From Siphonodentalium dalli (Eukaryota > Mollusca > Scaphopoda > Gadilida > Siphonodentaliidae), in assembly GCA_032622095.1 (NCBI GenBank), contig CP136061.1, positions 251,169,582 to 251,233,581 of the forward strand: a stretch of 64,000 nt of DNA, written 5' to 3'. The position numbers were made by a program, and so were the translations under genes. The notes under the pieces were generated by a model. It was not told the DNA's origin. It saw nothing but the letters and a program-made list of their open reading frames with translations, and did no database searches. The stretch's first letter is position 1. Every line of letters begins with the position of its first letter. Positions 24,206 to 35,886 of this stretch are shown in pieces.

Positions 24206-24652
24206 AATGAGATCGATCACATGAGCCAATTAATTTGAAGTCTTGATGGCTATATATCGACTTTATATCGACTTTCAAAAGAGGAAGTTTTGACACGTTT
24301 TGAATTTGTCAGCCTAGCAAAAATCCAACGATCGCCTCTTATAAAGAGTGCCCATAATCCCGCGATAAATAATAACGAACGATCTCAATTATTTTGCGTT
24401 TATGATTGTTGTCGACGTATTAGTTTATATTGATGATTGTACATTGTGCTTATTTTGTGTCTTTTGCATCTTTCAATATTGTCTGGAGACTGACGAACGC
24501 TTATTCTCTCTATTGCAGCCAAGTGCGGATCTGCAGCTCTGCTACCACATGTCGCCGTTCTCGTGGGGTGTATTCTGATGTACTTCACCCAGAGACAGGG
24601 ATAAAACACACTTACAAAGCAACTGATCTAGACTTATGCATATATAGCCAAT
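24206..24652. other. Spacer without recognisable gene
   Basis: No feature supported; short overlapping frames on both strands only. Confidence 0.45.
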
Positions 24653-24744
24653 GTGACGTCGAAGCCACCATCACATGTTGTGTACGCCGTTTGAACTTGT
24701 GACGTCGAAGCCACCATTACATGTGGTGAACGCCGTTTGAACTT
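24653..24744. repeat. 46-bp tandem duplication
   Basis: Two units starting GTGACGTCGAAGCCACCAT at 24653 and 24699, with three substitutions between them. Confidence 0.9.
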
Positions 24745-24831
24745 GTTACTCTTAGAGAGAGAAAACAATATCTATTGAAACAAATCATCATCGGAATTTT
24801 GGTCCCAATTAGATATTATATGATTATTTAT

Positions 24832-25376
24832 CACATGATCCTACCATTATTCCATTCAATAAACCCATTCTATAAATTGTGATATTAAACGTTCGTTTAA
24901 TAACAGGAAATAGTGCTAGGTGACCTTTGACTCCCGGTTTTTCGTCTGTTTACATTCCGTACGCTACGTCTCAAAATACTATGACTTCCAATATTTTTCC
25001 AATAAACTATAATGAATGGAGAGTTTGAAAAGTTATGTCATTAAATACACGCCATTAAATACCCCCAAAAGAGTCTTTATTTATCTGGGACTATTTCTTT
25101 ACGCGGGCATACAGCGCATAGTTACGCGAAACATCATCGCATGCCTTATAGAAGCCGACGTTAGTTTCGAGTCCTATTTGTTGATTTAAGTATGTTTTGT
25201 CGAGGTTTTGGATCATGTAGTAAATAGAATCTACAACTCGTCCCCAGTCTATAGCGGAATTTACAAAACTCGTCCAATAAATTAAGTCTGGACCTCGCCA
25301 AAGGCTCGGTCCAGACCTAATTTAATGGACTTGTTTTGTAAATTCCACTATAAACTGGGAACTCGTTGTAGATCCT
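24832..25376 (-). mobile_element. Dispersed element, copy 1 (minus orientation), with terminal palindrome
   Basis: This segment is the inverted counterpart of 34443-34929. Its right end (25231-25376) is a palindrome: TACAACTCGTCCCCAGT with ACTGGGAACTCGTTGTA, continuing inward through GAATTTACAAAAC and GTCTGGACC to a short loop. On the minus strand the centre holds a frame reading QNLDKTYLNQQ, ETNVGFYKACDDV and a stop after RVKK. The frame is similar in the other copy, but neither copy has a recognisable domain. Confidence 0.75.
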
Positions 25377-25491
25377 CTATATATACAGATTACTACATTG
25401 CATTATTACACATTACTATATTACTTGATTACAAATTTAAAAATTCAATTTCAAATTCTTAATCTGATCTCAGGATCTTTCTGGATATTTA

Positions 25492-28333
25492 ATTCAGTCT
25501 CGAAGATCTGACATACATCTCCTCTCTATCGGACTGTCATCTACAAGCTCCATTATTATGTAAAAGCATCAGTGTTTCTACGATTCGGAGATCTGACATA
25601 CATCTCCTCTCTGCCAGACTGTCGGAGCGTACCTACCTGATCATGGGCGAATGAGCGCACCTACCTGGCGTTGGGGTGGGGAATTTTGATGGAATGTGAA
25701 GGTCGTCAACGCTGATGTATCCGACCTTGAAGAATATATCAAACAGTTTATTCATAGCTTTCTCGGGGGCAATCATGTAACACATACTTATTATATGGCT
25801 GAACTCATATCAGGTCAGGTACATCCGGAATTCAACTATTATAGTTATATTCAACAATAATAGGTAAATATAGATATTGTCGTTTTGCTAAATGACATAA
25901 GCCAACATCATATTTCACACAATAATATTAAAAAACAGTGTCATACTAAATGGATATTTAATTCAGTCTCGAAGATCTGACATACATCTCCTCTCTGCCA
26001 GACTGTCGGAGATCTGACATGCATCTCCTCTCTATCGGAATGTCGGAGATCTGACATGCATCTCCTCTCTATCGGACTGTCGGAGATCTGACATGCATCT
26101 CCTCTCTTCCGGACTGTCGGAGATCTGACATACATCTCCTCTCTTCCGGACTGTCGGAGATCTGACATACATCTCCTCTCTAGTAGTCTCTACCGGACTG
26201 TCGGAGATCTGACATACATCTCCTCTCTGCCAGACTGTCGGAGATCTGACATACATCTCCTCTCTTCCGGACTGTCGGAGATCTGACATACATCTCCTCT
26301 CTATCGGACTGTCGGAGATCTGACATACATCTCCTCTCTATCGGACTGTCGGAGATCTGACATGCATCTCCTCTCTACCGGACTGTCAGAGATCTGACAT
26401 ACATCTCCTCTCTATCGGACTGTCGGAGATCTGACATACATCTCCTCTCTTCCGGACTGTCGGAGATCTGACATACATCTCCTCTCTAGTAGTCTCTACC
26501 GGACTGTCGGAGATCTGACATACATCTCCTCTCTTCCGGACTGTCGGAGATCTGACACACATCTCCTCTCTAGTAGTCTCTATCGGACTGTCGGAGATCT
26601 GACATACATCTCCTCTCTATCGGACTGTCGGAGATCTGACATACATCTCCTCTCTATCGGACTGTCGGAGATCTGACATACATCTCCTCTCTATCGGACT
26701 GTCGGATATCTGACATACATCTCCTCTCTGTCAGACTGTCGGAGATATGACATACATCTCCTCTCTACCGGACTGTCGGAGATCTGACATACATCTCCTC
26801 TCTAGTAGTCTCTACCGGACTGTCGGAGATCTGACATACATCTCCTCTCTTCCGGACTGTCGGGGATCTGACATACATCTCCTCTCTAGTAGTCTCTACC
26901 GGACTGTCGGAGATCTGACATACATCTCCTCTCTAGTAGTCTCTACCGGACTGTCGGAGATCTGACATACATCTCCTCTCTTCCGGACTGTCGGAGATCT
27001 GACATACATCTCCCCTCTAGTAGTCTCTACCGGACTGTCGGAGATCTGACATACATCTCCTCTCTTCCGGACTGTCGGAGATCTGACATACATCTCCTCT
27101 CTAGTAGTCTCTACCGGACTGTCGGAGATCTGACATACATCTCCTCTCTTCCGGACTGTCGGAGATCTGACATACATCTCCTCTTTATCGGACTGTCGGA
27201 GATCTGACATACATCTCCTCTCTATCGGACTGTCGGAGATCTGACATACATCTCCTCTCTATCGGACTGTCGGAGATCTGACATACATCTCCTCTCTATC
27301 GGACTGTCGGAGATCTGACATACATCTCCTCTCTACCGGACTGTCGGAGATCTGACATACATCTCCTCTCTAGTAGTCTCTACCGGACTGTCGGAGATCT
27401 GACATACATCTCCTCTCTATCGGACTGTCGGAGATCTGACATACATCTCCTCTCTTCCGGACTGTCGGAGATCTGACATACATCTCCTCTCTAGTAGTCT
27501 CTACCGGACTGTCGGAGATCTGACATACATCTCCTCTCTGCCAGACTGTCGGAGATCTGACATACATCTCCTCTCTATCGGACTGTCGGAGATCTGACAT
27601 ACATCTCCTCTCTATCGGACTGTCGGAGATCTGACATACATATCCTCTCTATCGGACTGTCGGAGATCTGACATACATCTCCTCTCTACCGGACTGTCGG
27701 AGATCTGACATACATCTCCTCTCTATCGGACTGTCGGAGATCTGACATACATCTCCTCTCTATCGGACTGTCGGAGATCTGACATACATCTCCTCTCTTC
27801 CGGACTGTCGGAGATCTGACATACATCTCCTCTCTAGTAGTCTCTACCGGACTGTCGGAGATCTGACATACATCTCCTCTCTACCGGACTGTCGGAGATC
27901 TGACATACATCTCCTCTCTATCGGACTGTCTGACATACATCTCCTCTCTATCGGACTGTCTGACATACATATCCTCTCTATCGGACTGTCGGAGATCTGA
28001 CATACATCTCCTCTCTACCGGACTGTCGGAGATCTGACATACATCTCCTCTCTATCGGACTGTCGGAGATCTGACATACATCTCCTCTCTATCGGACTGT
28101 CGGAGATCTGACATACATCTCCTCTCTTCCGGACTGTCGGAGATCTGACATACATCTCCTCTCTAGTAGTCTCTACCGGACTGTCGGAGATCTGACATAC
28201 ATCTCTTCTCCACCAGACTGTCGGAGATCTGACATACATCTCCTCTCTATCGGACTGTCGGATATCTGACATACATCTCCTCTCTGCCAGACTGTCGGAG
28301 ATCTGACATACATCTCCTCTCTACCGGACTGTC
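25492..28333. repeat. 37/47-bp satellite, about 70 units, with one inserted block
   Basis: Unit: CGGAGATCTGACATACATCT CCTCTCTACCGGACTGT (37 bp); a 47-bp form adds AGTAGTCTCT. Variant slots are ACC, ATC, TTCC and GCC before GGACTGT or AGACTGT. The 47-bp form usually follows a TTCC unit, giving a dimeric higher-order pattern at about 26440-27120. At 25627-25950 the array is broken by a copy of the 18.9-19.8 kb block, after which the entry sequence GGATATTTAATTCAGTCTCG recurs (25493 and 25953). Frames such as MSDLRQS repeats are by-products. Confidence 0.96.
25627..25950. mobile_element. Inserted copy of the 18.9-19.8 kb dispersed block
   Basis: GTACCTACCTGATCATGGG to GTCATACTAAATGG matches parts of 18940-19130 joined to 19600-19790. 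The join (ATGGCTGAACTCATAT followed by CAGGTCAGGTACATCCGG) shows that this copy is more compact than the tandem block, so it may be nearer to the original element. It lies inside the 37-bp satellite. Confidence 0.8.
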
Positions 28334-28560
28334 GTCTAAAGCTTCATTAAAATGACTCACGTATGCTGTTTTGCTTCACACAGAGAAATGGACACACTAA
28401 AAACAACTGAACTAAACACGAATGTTGGTGTGTCATTCGAAGTTCTGACACTTGAAGTTAACAATTGTGCAATTATTACATCATTTGTATCAAGAATCGT
28501 ATAACTCATTGTAAATGGGGAAATTAATCAGAATTTTAGTTTATAATGTTCTATGAATTA

Positions 28561-29455
28561 TCTATACTAATAAAACTCAATTTTGTTCATATGTTTGTTT
28601 TATTCTTTGTTTGTCCGCTTATAGGCGACCATACGGCTGGACAATCGGAGCTGAACATTTGCATATAGGGATAATTTGACCCGGGGGCGTTCTTAGATAG
28701 GTTCCGCTTACCCCATATGTCTTAAAAGGGCACTAATAACTATTATATATGTTATTATTATTATATATATATATATCTTAGCTTCGACCAAACGGTTGGA
28801 CCATCGGCGCTGAACATTTGAACATATGGGTAATTTGACAATGTGAATCTTATTAGACGTCAGATGTCTTAAAAGTGCACTACTAATTAATTTAACTACA
28901 TAATTAACTATATACCCAAAATCGTTGCAATCTGGTCGATGAAGATTGAAACACTGGGATAAATAGACCCGTACAGTGGAATGAGATAAGATACCGTTGA
29001 CCTCAGGCGACTTAATGGGAAAATATGAACAATAAAGAGCGTTTCTTATAAGCTAAGAAGACATGTGGGAACATTGGCACAGATGGGTCACCTGACTAGG
29101 GGATTGTTATGGGGTATGAGCATTTGGCCTCAGATGACTTAATGGGGGACTAATAAACTATATGACCAATAAAGAGCGTTTATTATTAGCACAGCCGCTA
29201 TGTGGGAAAATTGGTGCACAGATCCCGGAGAATGTCACGGGATAGGTGATGTTGATCTAATTGACTTAAAGAGGCACTAATAATTAGCAATAAAGATAGC
29301 TTATTATCAATTTAAAAGATAAATGTAACTTTATCTGGAGAGTCATGCAAAAGGTGCTGTTTACCCCAGATGACTAATAATTATTTTAATTGATCTGAAT
29401 GGCCACTAATAAATTGCGCATTCTTCAACCGAGCGACGACGGATACCCCTGATAG
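28561..29455 (+). mobile_element. Non-autonomous Helitron C
   Basis: Begins after A with TCTATACTAATAAAACTCAA (28561), followed by TTTGTCCG typical of these ends. The 3' end is CCGAGCGACGACGGATACCC CTGATAG, then T. Compared with Helitron D (CGCCGGGTAACCCTGCTAG) it appears to have CTAG changed to ATAG; alternatively the terminus is CTGA before T. The interior has diverged repeats (GACTTAATGGG, CAATAAAGAGCGTTT, CACAGAT). No protein. About 895 bp. Confidence 0.6.
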
Positions 29456-30597
29456 TATACTATACGTACCATGTTAAATTTCGGGTACCCCTGATAGTAT
29501 ACTATACGTACCATGTTAAATCTCGGGTACCCCTGATAGTATACTATACGTACCATGTTAAATCTCGGGTACCCCTGATAGTATACTATACGTACCATGT
29601 TAAATCTCGGGTACCCCTGGTAGTATACTATACGTACCATGTTAAATCTCGGGTACCCCTGATAGTATACTATACGTACCATGTTAAATCTCGGGTACCC
29701 CTGATAGTATACTATACGTACCATGTTAAATCTCGGGTACCCCTGATAGTATACTATACGTACCATGTTAAATCTCGGATTACGACGGGTACCCTGATAG
29801 TATACTATATGTACCATGTTAAATCTCGGATTACGGCGGGTACCCTGATAGTATACTATACGTACCATGTTAAATCTCGGATTACGACGGGTAACCTGAT
29901 AGTATACTATACGTACCATGTTAAATCTCGGATTACGACGGGTACCCTGATAGTATACTATACGTACCATGTTAAATCTCGGATTACGACGGGTACCCTG
30001 ATAGTATACTATATGTACCATGTTAAATCTCGGATTACGGCGGGTACCCTGATAGTATACTATACGTACCATGTTAAATCTCGGATTACGACGGGTAACC
30101 TGATAGTATACTATACGTACCATGTTAAATCTCGGATTACGACGGGTACCCTGATAGTATACTATACGTACCATGTTAAATCTCGGATTACGACGGGTAC
30201 CCTGATAGTATACTATACGTGCCATGTTAAATCTCGGATTATGACGGGTACCCTGATAGTATACTATACGTACCATGTTAAATCTCGGGTTACGACGGGT
30301 ACCCTGATAGTATACTATGCGTACCATGTTACATCTCGGGTTGCGACGGGTACCCTGATAGTATACTATACGTACTATGTTAAATCTCGGATTTAGACGG
30401 GTACCCTGATAGTATACTATACGTACCATGTTAAATCTCGGATTACGACGGGTACCCTGATAGTATACTATACGTACCATGTTAAATCTCGGATTACGAC
30501 GGGTACCCTGATAGTATACTATACGTACCATGTTAAATCTCGGTTTATGACGGGTACCCTGATAGTATACTATACGTACCATGTTAAATCTCGGATT
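29456..30597. repeat. 42/51-bp satellite derived from a Helitron 3' end
   Basis: First about eight units of 42 bp (ATACTATACGTACCATGTTA AATCTCGGGTACCCCTGATA GT), then about 16 units of 51 bp in which CTCGG is followed by ATTACGACGGGTACCC. The segment CTCGGATTACGACGGGTACC CTGATAGT in each unit matches the 3' terminus of the adjacent Helitron C, and ATACTATACGTACCATG is its 3' flank. Because 42 and 51 are multiples of three, both strands stay open (385 and 195 codons); these are not genes. Confidence 0.93.
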
Positions 30598-32336
30598 ATT
30601 TCTCTTCTCGGACCACTATTTTAGCTTGGCAAACTCCAAACCATGCATTAAAATATCTATATATTATGCCTCACGTGACTTTCTTGTGTTTTGATTGGTT
30701 GCACACTCGATGGGGAATAGTCCACTCGCCTGCGGTTCGTGGACTATTCTTCCACTCAGACCACTATTTTGACATAGTCAACCCCAAGCTATGCGTTATC
30801 TATATAACATATTTTATCTCACGTGACTATCTAATACACAACCAGGTTAACGGGTTCCGACACTCACACAGGGGTGAAAGGCGGGCGTTGCACCATCAAA
30901 AGTTGAGGAGCCCCGACCGAACTTAAGTCAACTGGGTGGCATTTCACCCTCTTCCTAGTGTTGAGCCCGTAGTATCAGCCCGGTATACAACATGCAGTCT
31001 CATGTATATTACTATGCAATGCATATATACTCTCTCGCATATTGAAGCAATAAATAAATCTAGGAATCAATGCAAACCCACATAAGACCCTATATTACAA
31101 CAATTCATCACCCCAAGATAATATATATAACGACACACACAAACCTCATAAAAGAAAACAAGGTAAGTCTTCATAGCCGGTCCAGGTTCGGATTGGGGGG
31201 CCTTTATTCTTGCTGCAGTAGGCACACACATAATGTACATAGTCAGATAGTAATCTACTAACAAACTCACAAACCCTACATATGCTCTTCAGCGGAATTA
31301 CAGCATACAAAAGTGGGTTGTAGGAGAGGACTGACAGCCGGCCCTTTCAAATCTTCCCAGTATCATCCCAAACTGACTATCTAACCATGGTTCGCACTAC
31401 CACTTGCCAAATTTGCCAATGGCAAACATAATTCACATTTGGCAAACAATATTTTCATTTGGCAAAAGTTATGGCAAGTCACTTTTGAATTCCTCAAGTA
31501 AGTTGAAAAATATTGGTCAATCAAAACCTTTTATTTCAAGAAACTCTTACACCATAATTATATTAGTGGTGTTTTATAAGGTGTTTAGGAACTGTTAACA
31601 CCTCTATCAAGATGCAGTTAATCTCATAGCATTTGGACCGATGGTTGGACGGATTACTAGTATGTAGGGTGGTATTGGTGTTTACATAGCTAATCATACA
31701 TGCAGTGATGTGCCTTCTGAAGAAGCGGGGTCGTCCCGTTTTGCAGACACCTATTGTTTTCGGAAGGTTAGGGTAAAGGTGTGAATAATTCTCGTAATGA
31801 CTACTTAGGCCTTTCCTAGTTGGTTTGATTGGATTCGGTTTTTTTCTGCCCTTTTTATTATGAGAAAGAACCGAGGTTTGGGTTGAATTTATGACTGTTT
31901 ATTAGTTATGGTCGCACTTTGAGTTAATCCACTGCCGCATGTCTGCAAAGTGAGACTAACCCGATGAAGCAACCCTTCCACCAGTGTATTGTTCGGTGAT
32001 TGGCGTAATGTTGTATGATATGACCACAATAGAGATGAGAGTATAATGAATTATTAACTAACTGCTTTTATATCGATATCAAAAGTCGTTCAAACATTGA
32101 GTGTCGAAAATGATACGATCAGGGATATGATTTTGCAAATGCTAAAATAATTTGGCAAAAAATATTTTCATTTGGCAAATTATTTGGCAAAAGTAAATTT
32201 CGGTCCAGCGCAGACTCCCTGGCCCACGCTTGTGATTGGAAACATGCTTCATTCGGTCTTTTGCATACGCTCCAAATTACTTTCTAAAATATTAATCACG
32301 CCCAACATCAGGTTACAATTTTAGTACTTCCATTTG
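30598..32336. other. Spacer without recognisable gene
   Basis: A motif with TTGGCAAA repeats occurs at about 31400-31470 and again at about 32135-32195. Short inverted GAATAGTCCAC / GTGGACTATTC lies at about 30715-30750. No exon or RNA gene that I can support. Confidence 0.45.
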
Positions 32337-32786
32337 TTAACCCTTTACCCAACAGAACGGCCCTGTGCCAATGCATTCTCTTATATATGCGAGTCGACCA
32401 TAGGTCGCCTCGCATATATCAGAGAATGCATTGGCTTAACACATATTAAAAATGATAAAATTGTCAAAGAATGTAGAAGAATATTATAAAAATTATTAAA
32501 AAAATGTAAGAAAAAATTATAAAATTGTTAAAGAATGTAAGAAAAAATGGTAAAAAGTGTTAAGGCCAATGCATTCTCTTATATATGCGAGGCGACCTAT
32601 GGTCGACTCGCATATATAAGAGAATGCATTGGCACAGGGCATAACTGTAACCATCACAATGTGGTCAATGAACCGGTTCCAATGATATCCATATTTGTAT
32701 GGTTCTATTGAGACAGACCGAAGATATTTTAGGCTGTTGAAGCTTTATTTGGGCGTTTTTGGCCGTTTTGTTGGGTAAAGGGTTAA
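32337..32786 (+). mobile_element. Composite TTAA (piggyBac-like) MITE carrying the paired hairpin module, copy 2
   Basis: TTAACCCTTTACCCAACA at 32337 to TGTTGGGTAAAGGGTTAA ending 32786, 450 bp. Palindromes lie at 32367-32435 and 32565-32633 with the same borders (CGGCCCTGTGCC; GGCACAGGGCATAAC) as at 6547-6947. The AT-rich spacer between palindromes is longer here by internal duplication of AAAATTGTTAAAGAATGTA. Same orientation as copy 1. Confidence 0.85.
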
Positions 32787-33141
32787 CTGGGATGACAGTG
32801 TCTTTGCTGTGATTTATAACTATATTTTACTATTTAGACCTCTTGCAAAACACTCCATCTTAGTTGTCACATGGCATAGACGGCCTATATGTGAGCAGCA
32901 TTTCTAATTTTATGCTCCACCGCTAAGCTACCAATTTTCTTCTTTATATTTAGTTAACATACCATTATCAATAATAATTTCACAACAGCTTCTGAAATCG
33001 GTCGGGATAATACTGAATGACGTCGAAGTATACGATTGCCTTAATTTTCTATATAGCGGACTTCACGCTCAGATCCAGTGACGGGATTTTTTCGTCAAAT
33101 TGAATTGACTTTATCATACAAATCAATACAAAATGCTATAT
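32787..33141. other. Spacer without recognisable gene
   Basis: Between two TTAA-type elements; no feature supported. Confidence 0.5.
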
Positions 33142-33326
33142 TTAACTCTTTCAGTGCCAAATCCGATTTTTGGAGCTCTTTCCGTCAATGTATCACATTA
33201 TTATAATCAATAAAAAAAAAAATAAAAAAAAAATAATCAATTAAAATAAATAAATCAATAAATTTGAAAAATGGTCAAAGAAATATGGGTTGATACAATA
33301 ATCGGACTTGGCACTGAAAGGGTTAA
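33142..33326. mobile_element. 185-bp TTAA-flanked MITE
   Basis: TTAACTCTTTCAGTGCCAAA at 33142 is answered by TTGGCACTGAAAGGGTTAA ending 33326. Terminal inverted repeats are about 25 bp (through TCCGA / TCGGA), with TTAA at both ends. This fits a small piggyBac-like non-autonomous element, distinct from the hairpin-module family. The interior is A/T-rich (AATAAA-like runs). Confidence 0.8.
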
Positions 33327-33494
33327 CGGAACGAGTGATATCTGATGTATTATAATCTCACATTTATGTTAATTACACACATGATATGCCGTCTAATTAG
33401 GAATAACTCACGTTTGATCTGTATTTGCTTACGCTCAGGAGAACCCTGATTGTTACGAAGTCGCGAGGTAAAATCAGTTTTATTTTTAAATTTT

Positions 33495-34040
33495 GTTAAA
33501 GATGTATAATCCGAATCAACGCTCCTAAATTACTATTTATTGGGCTCCTGGCTTCGGTACAAACTATTTGATTCGAGTCGATTTTTGAAAACTTTTATGT
33601 TTCGCCACCTGGAATATTTGGCGACCTGGCAAATATTCGACGAATTCCGACCGATATACTCTCGATAATAAATTGCGTTGAACAAAATGTTGATATATAA
33701 AAATAGACAGATTATTGATGCCCTCATATATATAAGTGAGGGATTTTAGCCATGGAAAATATACAAGAGAGTGCACAGGATTTGTAATGCTGCACCAGTG
33801 CAATTCCAGTCATGAAAGGGCTAGAATAAGTTCAAGCACTTTTCAAGAAGACCTTTCGTTTGACCACGTATTTCTGGGCCATATATTATTACACATCTCG
33901 AGAAATAACAAACTTCAAAAATCGATATCTGACCACTCTGAGCCATGATGGGTGGGTTCCTCAACTCGAATCAAATATATTTAACCCCGAAGCCAAAGAA
34001 ATAGTAATTTAGGACCGTCTGATCGGATTGAGTACCTTTA
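33495..34040. mobile_element. MITE with CTAAATTACTATTT terminal repeats
   Basis: TCCTAAATTACTATTTATTG with GGCTTCGG and ATTTGATTCGAGTCG on the left is mirrored on the right by CTCGAATCAAAT, CCGAAGCC and AAATAGTAATTTAGGA. The inverted similarity is about 60-80 bp with small gaps. The exact outer ends and target site are not certain. Interior not coding. Confidence 0.65.
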
Positions 34041-34065
34041 AGGCTACATTTTTTCAGACAAATGA

Positions 34066-34271
34066 GTAAACCCCCTCCTAAAATATACCGACATAACAGA
34101 CTTTACAAAGAATTACACCAACACCACTATAATGTAAACCCCCTCCTAAAATATACCGACATATCAGACTTTACAAAGAATTACACAAACACCACTATAA
34201 TGTAAACTTCCTCATAAAATATACCGACATAACAGACTTTACAAAGAATTACCCCAATACCACTATAATGT
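34066..34271. repeat. 68-bp tandem repeat, three units
   Basis: Units starting GTAAACCCCCTCCTAAAATA at 34066, 34134 and 34202 (third with TTCCTCATAAA), each ending CACCACTATAAT. Confidence 0.93.
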
Positions 34272-34442
34272 ATGAAGGTTTATTACTCTTATTTAAATTC
34301 GCGCATTACTAATTTTCGCTCAGTTTTTAATTTCCACACTTTAAATTCGCGCACCTATCTGTCTGAATTCAAAACTGACTGAAATATTGTTTGTAAAAGT
34401 CGTTGATCTGATGACAGTTTCAGTTCTTAGTTTCTGAAGATA

Positions 34443-34929
34443 CAACTCGTCCCCAGTTTATACTTGTATAGTGGAATTTACAAAACGAGTCCAGTAAATT
34501 ATGTCTGGACCGAGCCTTTGGCAAGTTTTGTAAATTCCACTATAAACTGGGGACGAGCTGTATATTTTATTTATTACATGAATCAAAACCTCGACAGAAC
34601 ATACTTAAATCAACAAATGGGACGCGAAACTAACATCGGCTTCTATAACGCATGCGATGACGTTTGCCCGCGTAAAGAAATAGTCCCAGATAAATAAAGA
34701 CTCTTTGGCGTATTTAATGGCGTATATTTAATGACAAACTCTTCATTTATCATAGTTTGTTTGAAAACTATTGGAAGCCATAGTATTTTCAGACGTAGGG
34801 TACGGAATGTAAACAGGCGACAAACCGGAAGTCAAATGTCACCTGGCACTATTTCCTGTTATAAAACGAACGTTTGATATCACAATTTATAGAATGGTTT
34901 ATTGAATGGGACAAGGGTAGGATCGTGTA
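34443..34929 (+). mobile_element. Dispersed element, copy 2 (plus orientation)
   Basis: Inverted counterpart of 24832-25376. The left palindrome is shortened by an internal deletion. A frame runs QNLDRTYLNQQ, ETNIGFYNACDDV; compared with copy 1 it has lost 20 bases after GATGACGTTT, so the reading frame shifts and ends VPDK. No domain is recognisable. Confidence 0.75.
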
Positions 34930-35799
34930 CTAAATGTGTCTATTAAATATGACAACAGCGGATTTACACCATGTAGACAACAACTGTACCATCATTTTGT
35001 TGCGATGATGGGTGTTTATATATGCTCCAAATAATTATTCTGATATTGAAATACATGGACATCAACGAACTGAACTCGGAAACAGAAAACCACAACCGAG
35101 AAAGCAACTGACTTCGGAAAAATCAACAATGGGCTGCGCATTATGATGACATAACTAACAGACTGAATATGACCACGGTGTCACTCCATAGTGGTTAATG
35201 AGTGGGCGTGCATTCATGTACATGCGATCGAGAATATGTGTATTTCTTACAAGTATTTCAACATCGTCGATGTTACCATGATGTGTACGTCGCTTGGCAC
35301 TGAGTAATGGTTTCGATTTTAAATGTACATGTAGGTCTACATTGCACATGCGTAATTGTCTATTCCGTTTCCAACCTTTCGTAATGTGTACACCTCATCA
35401 ACATAACCCGCGGTCTTATTTCGCTGTGGTTAATTAGTTTAAACTCAGGAGTCGTATTATTTTTCGCACCGATAGGTGTGCGAAAAATAGTACTGCGCGA
35501 ATTTAGATACGAATAAGGTATATATACATATAGCTGCTTTCTAAAGTATAGCACAATATAAGCTCAAAATCACGAATCACACATGACCGAAGTCTCACTG
35601 CACATCCAATTATATACTGCATGTACTATTTAAATTTGTAATTATACCGTACACTCTGTAAATATGCATGTCATTTGATGATCAGAGAAATAAATTGAAT
35701 TTAATTGAATTGAGTGATATGCGCGGTTAACACCTGGACCAGTGCGCCTATATATAACCAGAATTGGTTCCGGCACTGAACTATCTACAGATACATGTG
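34930..35799. other. Spacer without recognisable gene
   Basis: A small perfect hairpin ATTTTTCGCACCGATAGGTG / TGCGAAAAAT lies near 35458-35490. Otherwise nothing supported. Confidence 0.45.
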
Positions 35800-35886
35800 A
35801 CAACAATAAATGGATCATGGATGATACGCCGGCAGGCGCCACCATACTGGAACGATTGTCAATACAGGACACGTGATCCTTTCGCT
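35800..35886 (-). pseudogene. C-terminal fragment or last exon of a second BPI/LBP-like gene
   Basis: On the minus strand this segment reads VSCIDNRSSMVAPAGVSS followed by a hydrophobic stretch with LLLS. It matches the last residues of the BPI-like protein at 43614-45227 (VACIDNSSRMMAPAIVSS) at about two thirds of positions, and the DNA around it matches too. Upstream on this strand the match stops at TTTCAG before CGAAAGG, which looks like a splice acceptor. So this may be the last exon of an intron-containing paralogue, or a relic. The reading frame continues past the position of the stop codon in the intact gene. Confidence 0.6.

Noticed and set aside
25941-28272. Frames with repeated MSDLRQS / MYVRSPTV
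   Set aside because: By-products of the 37/47-bp satellite.
29425-30582. 385-codon and 195-codon frames on opposite strands
   Set aside because: By-products of 42- and 51-bp tandem units.
31165-31215. GGTCCAGGTTCGGATT as a tRNA T-arm
   Set aside because: No matching A box, anticodon arm or acceptor stem could be folded around it.
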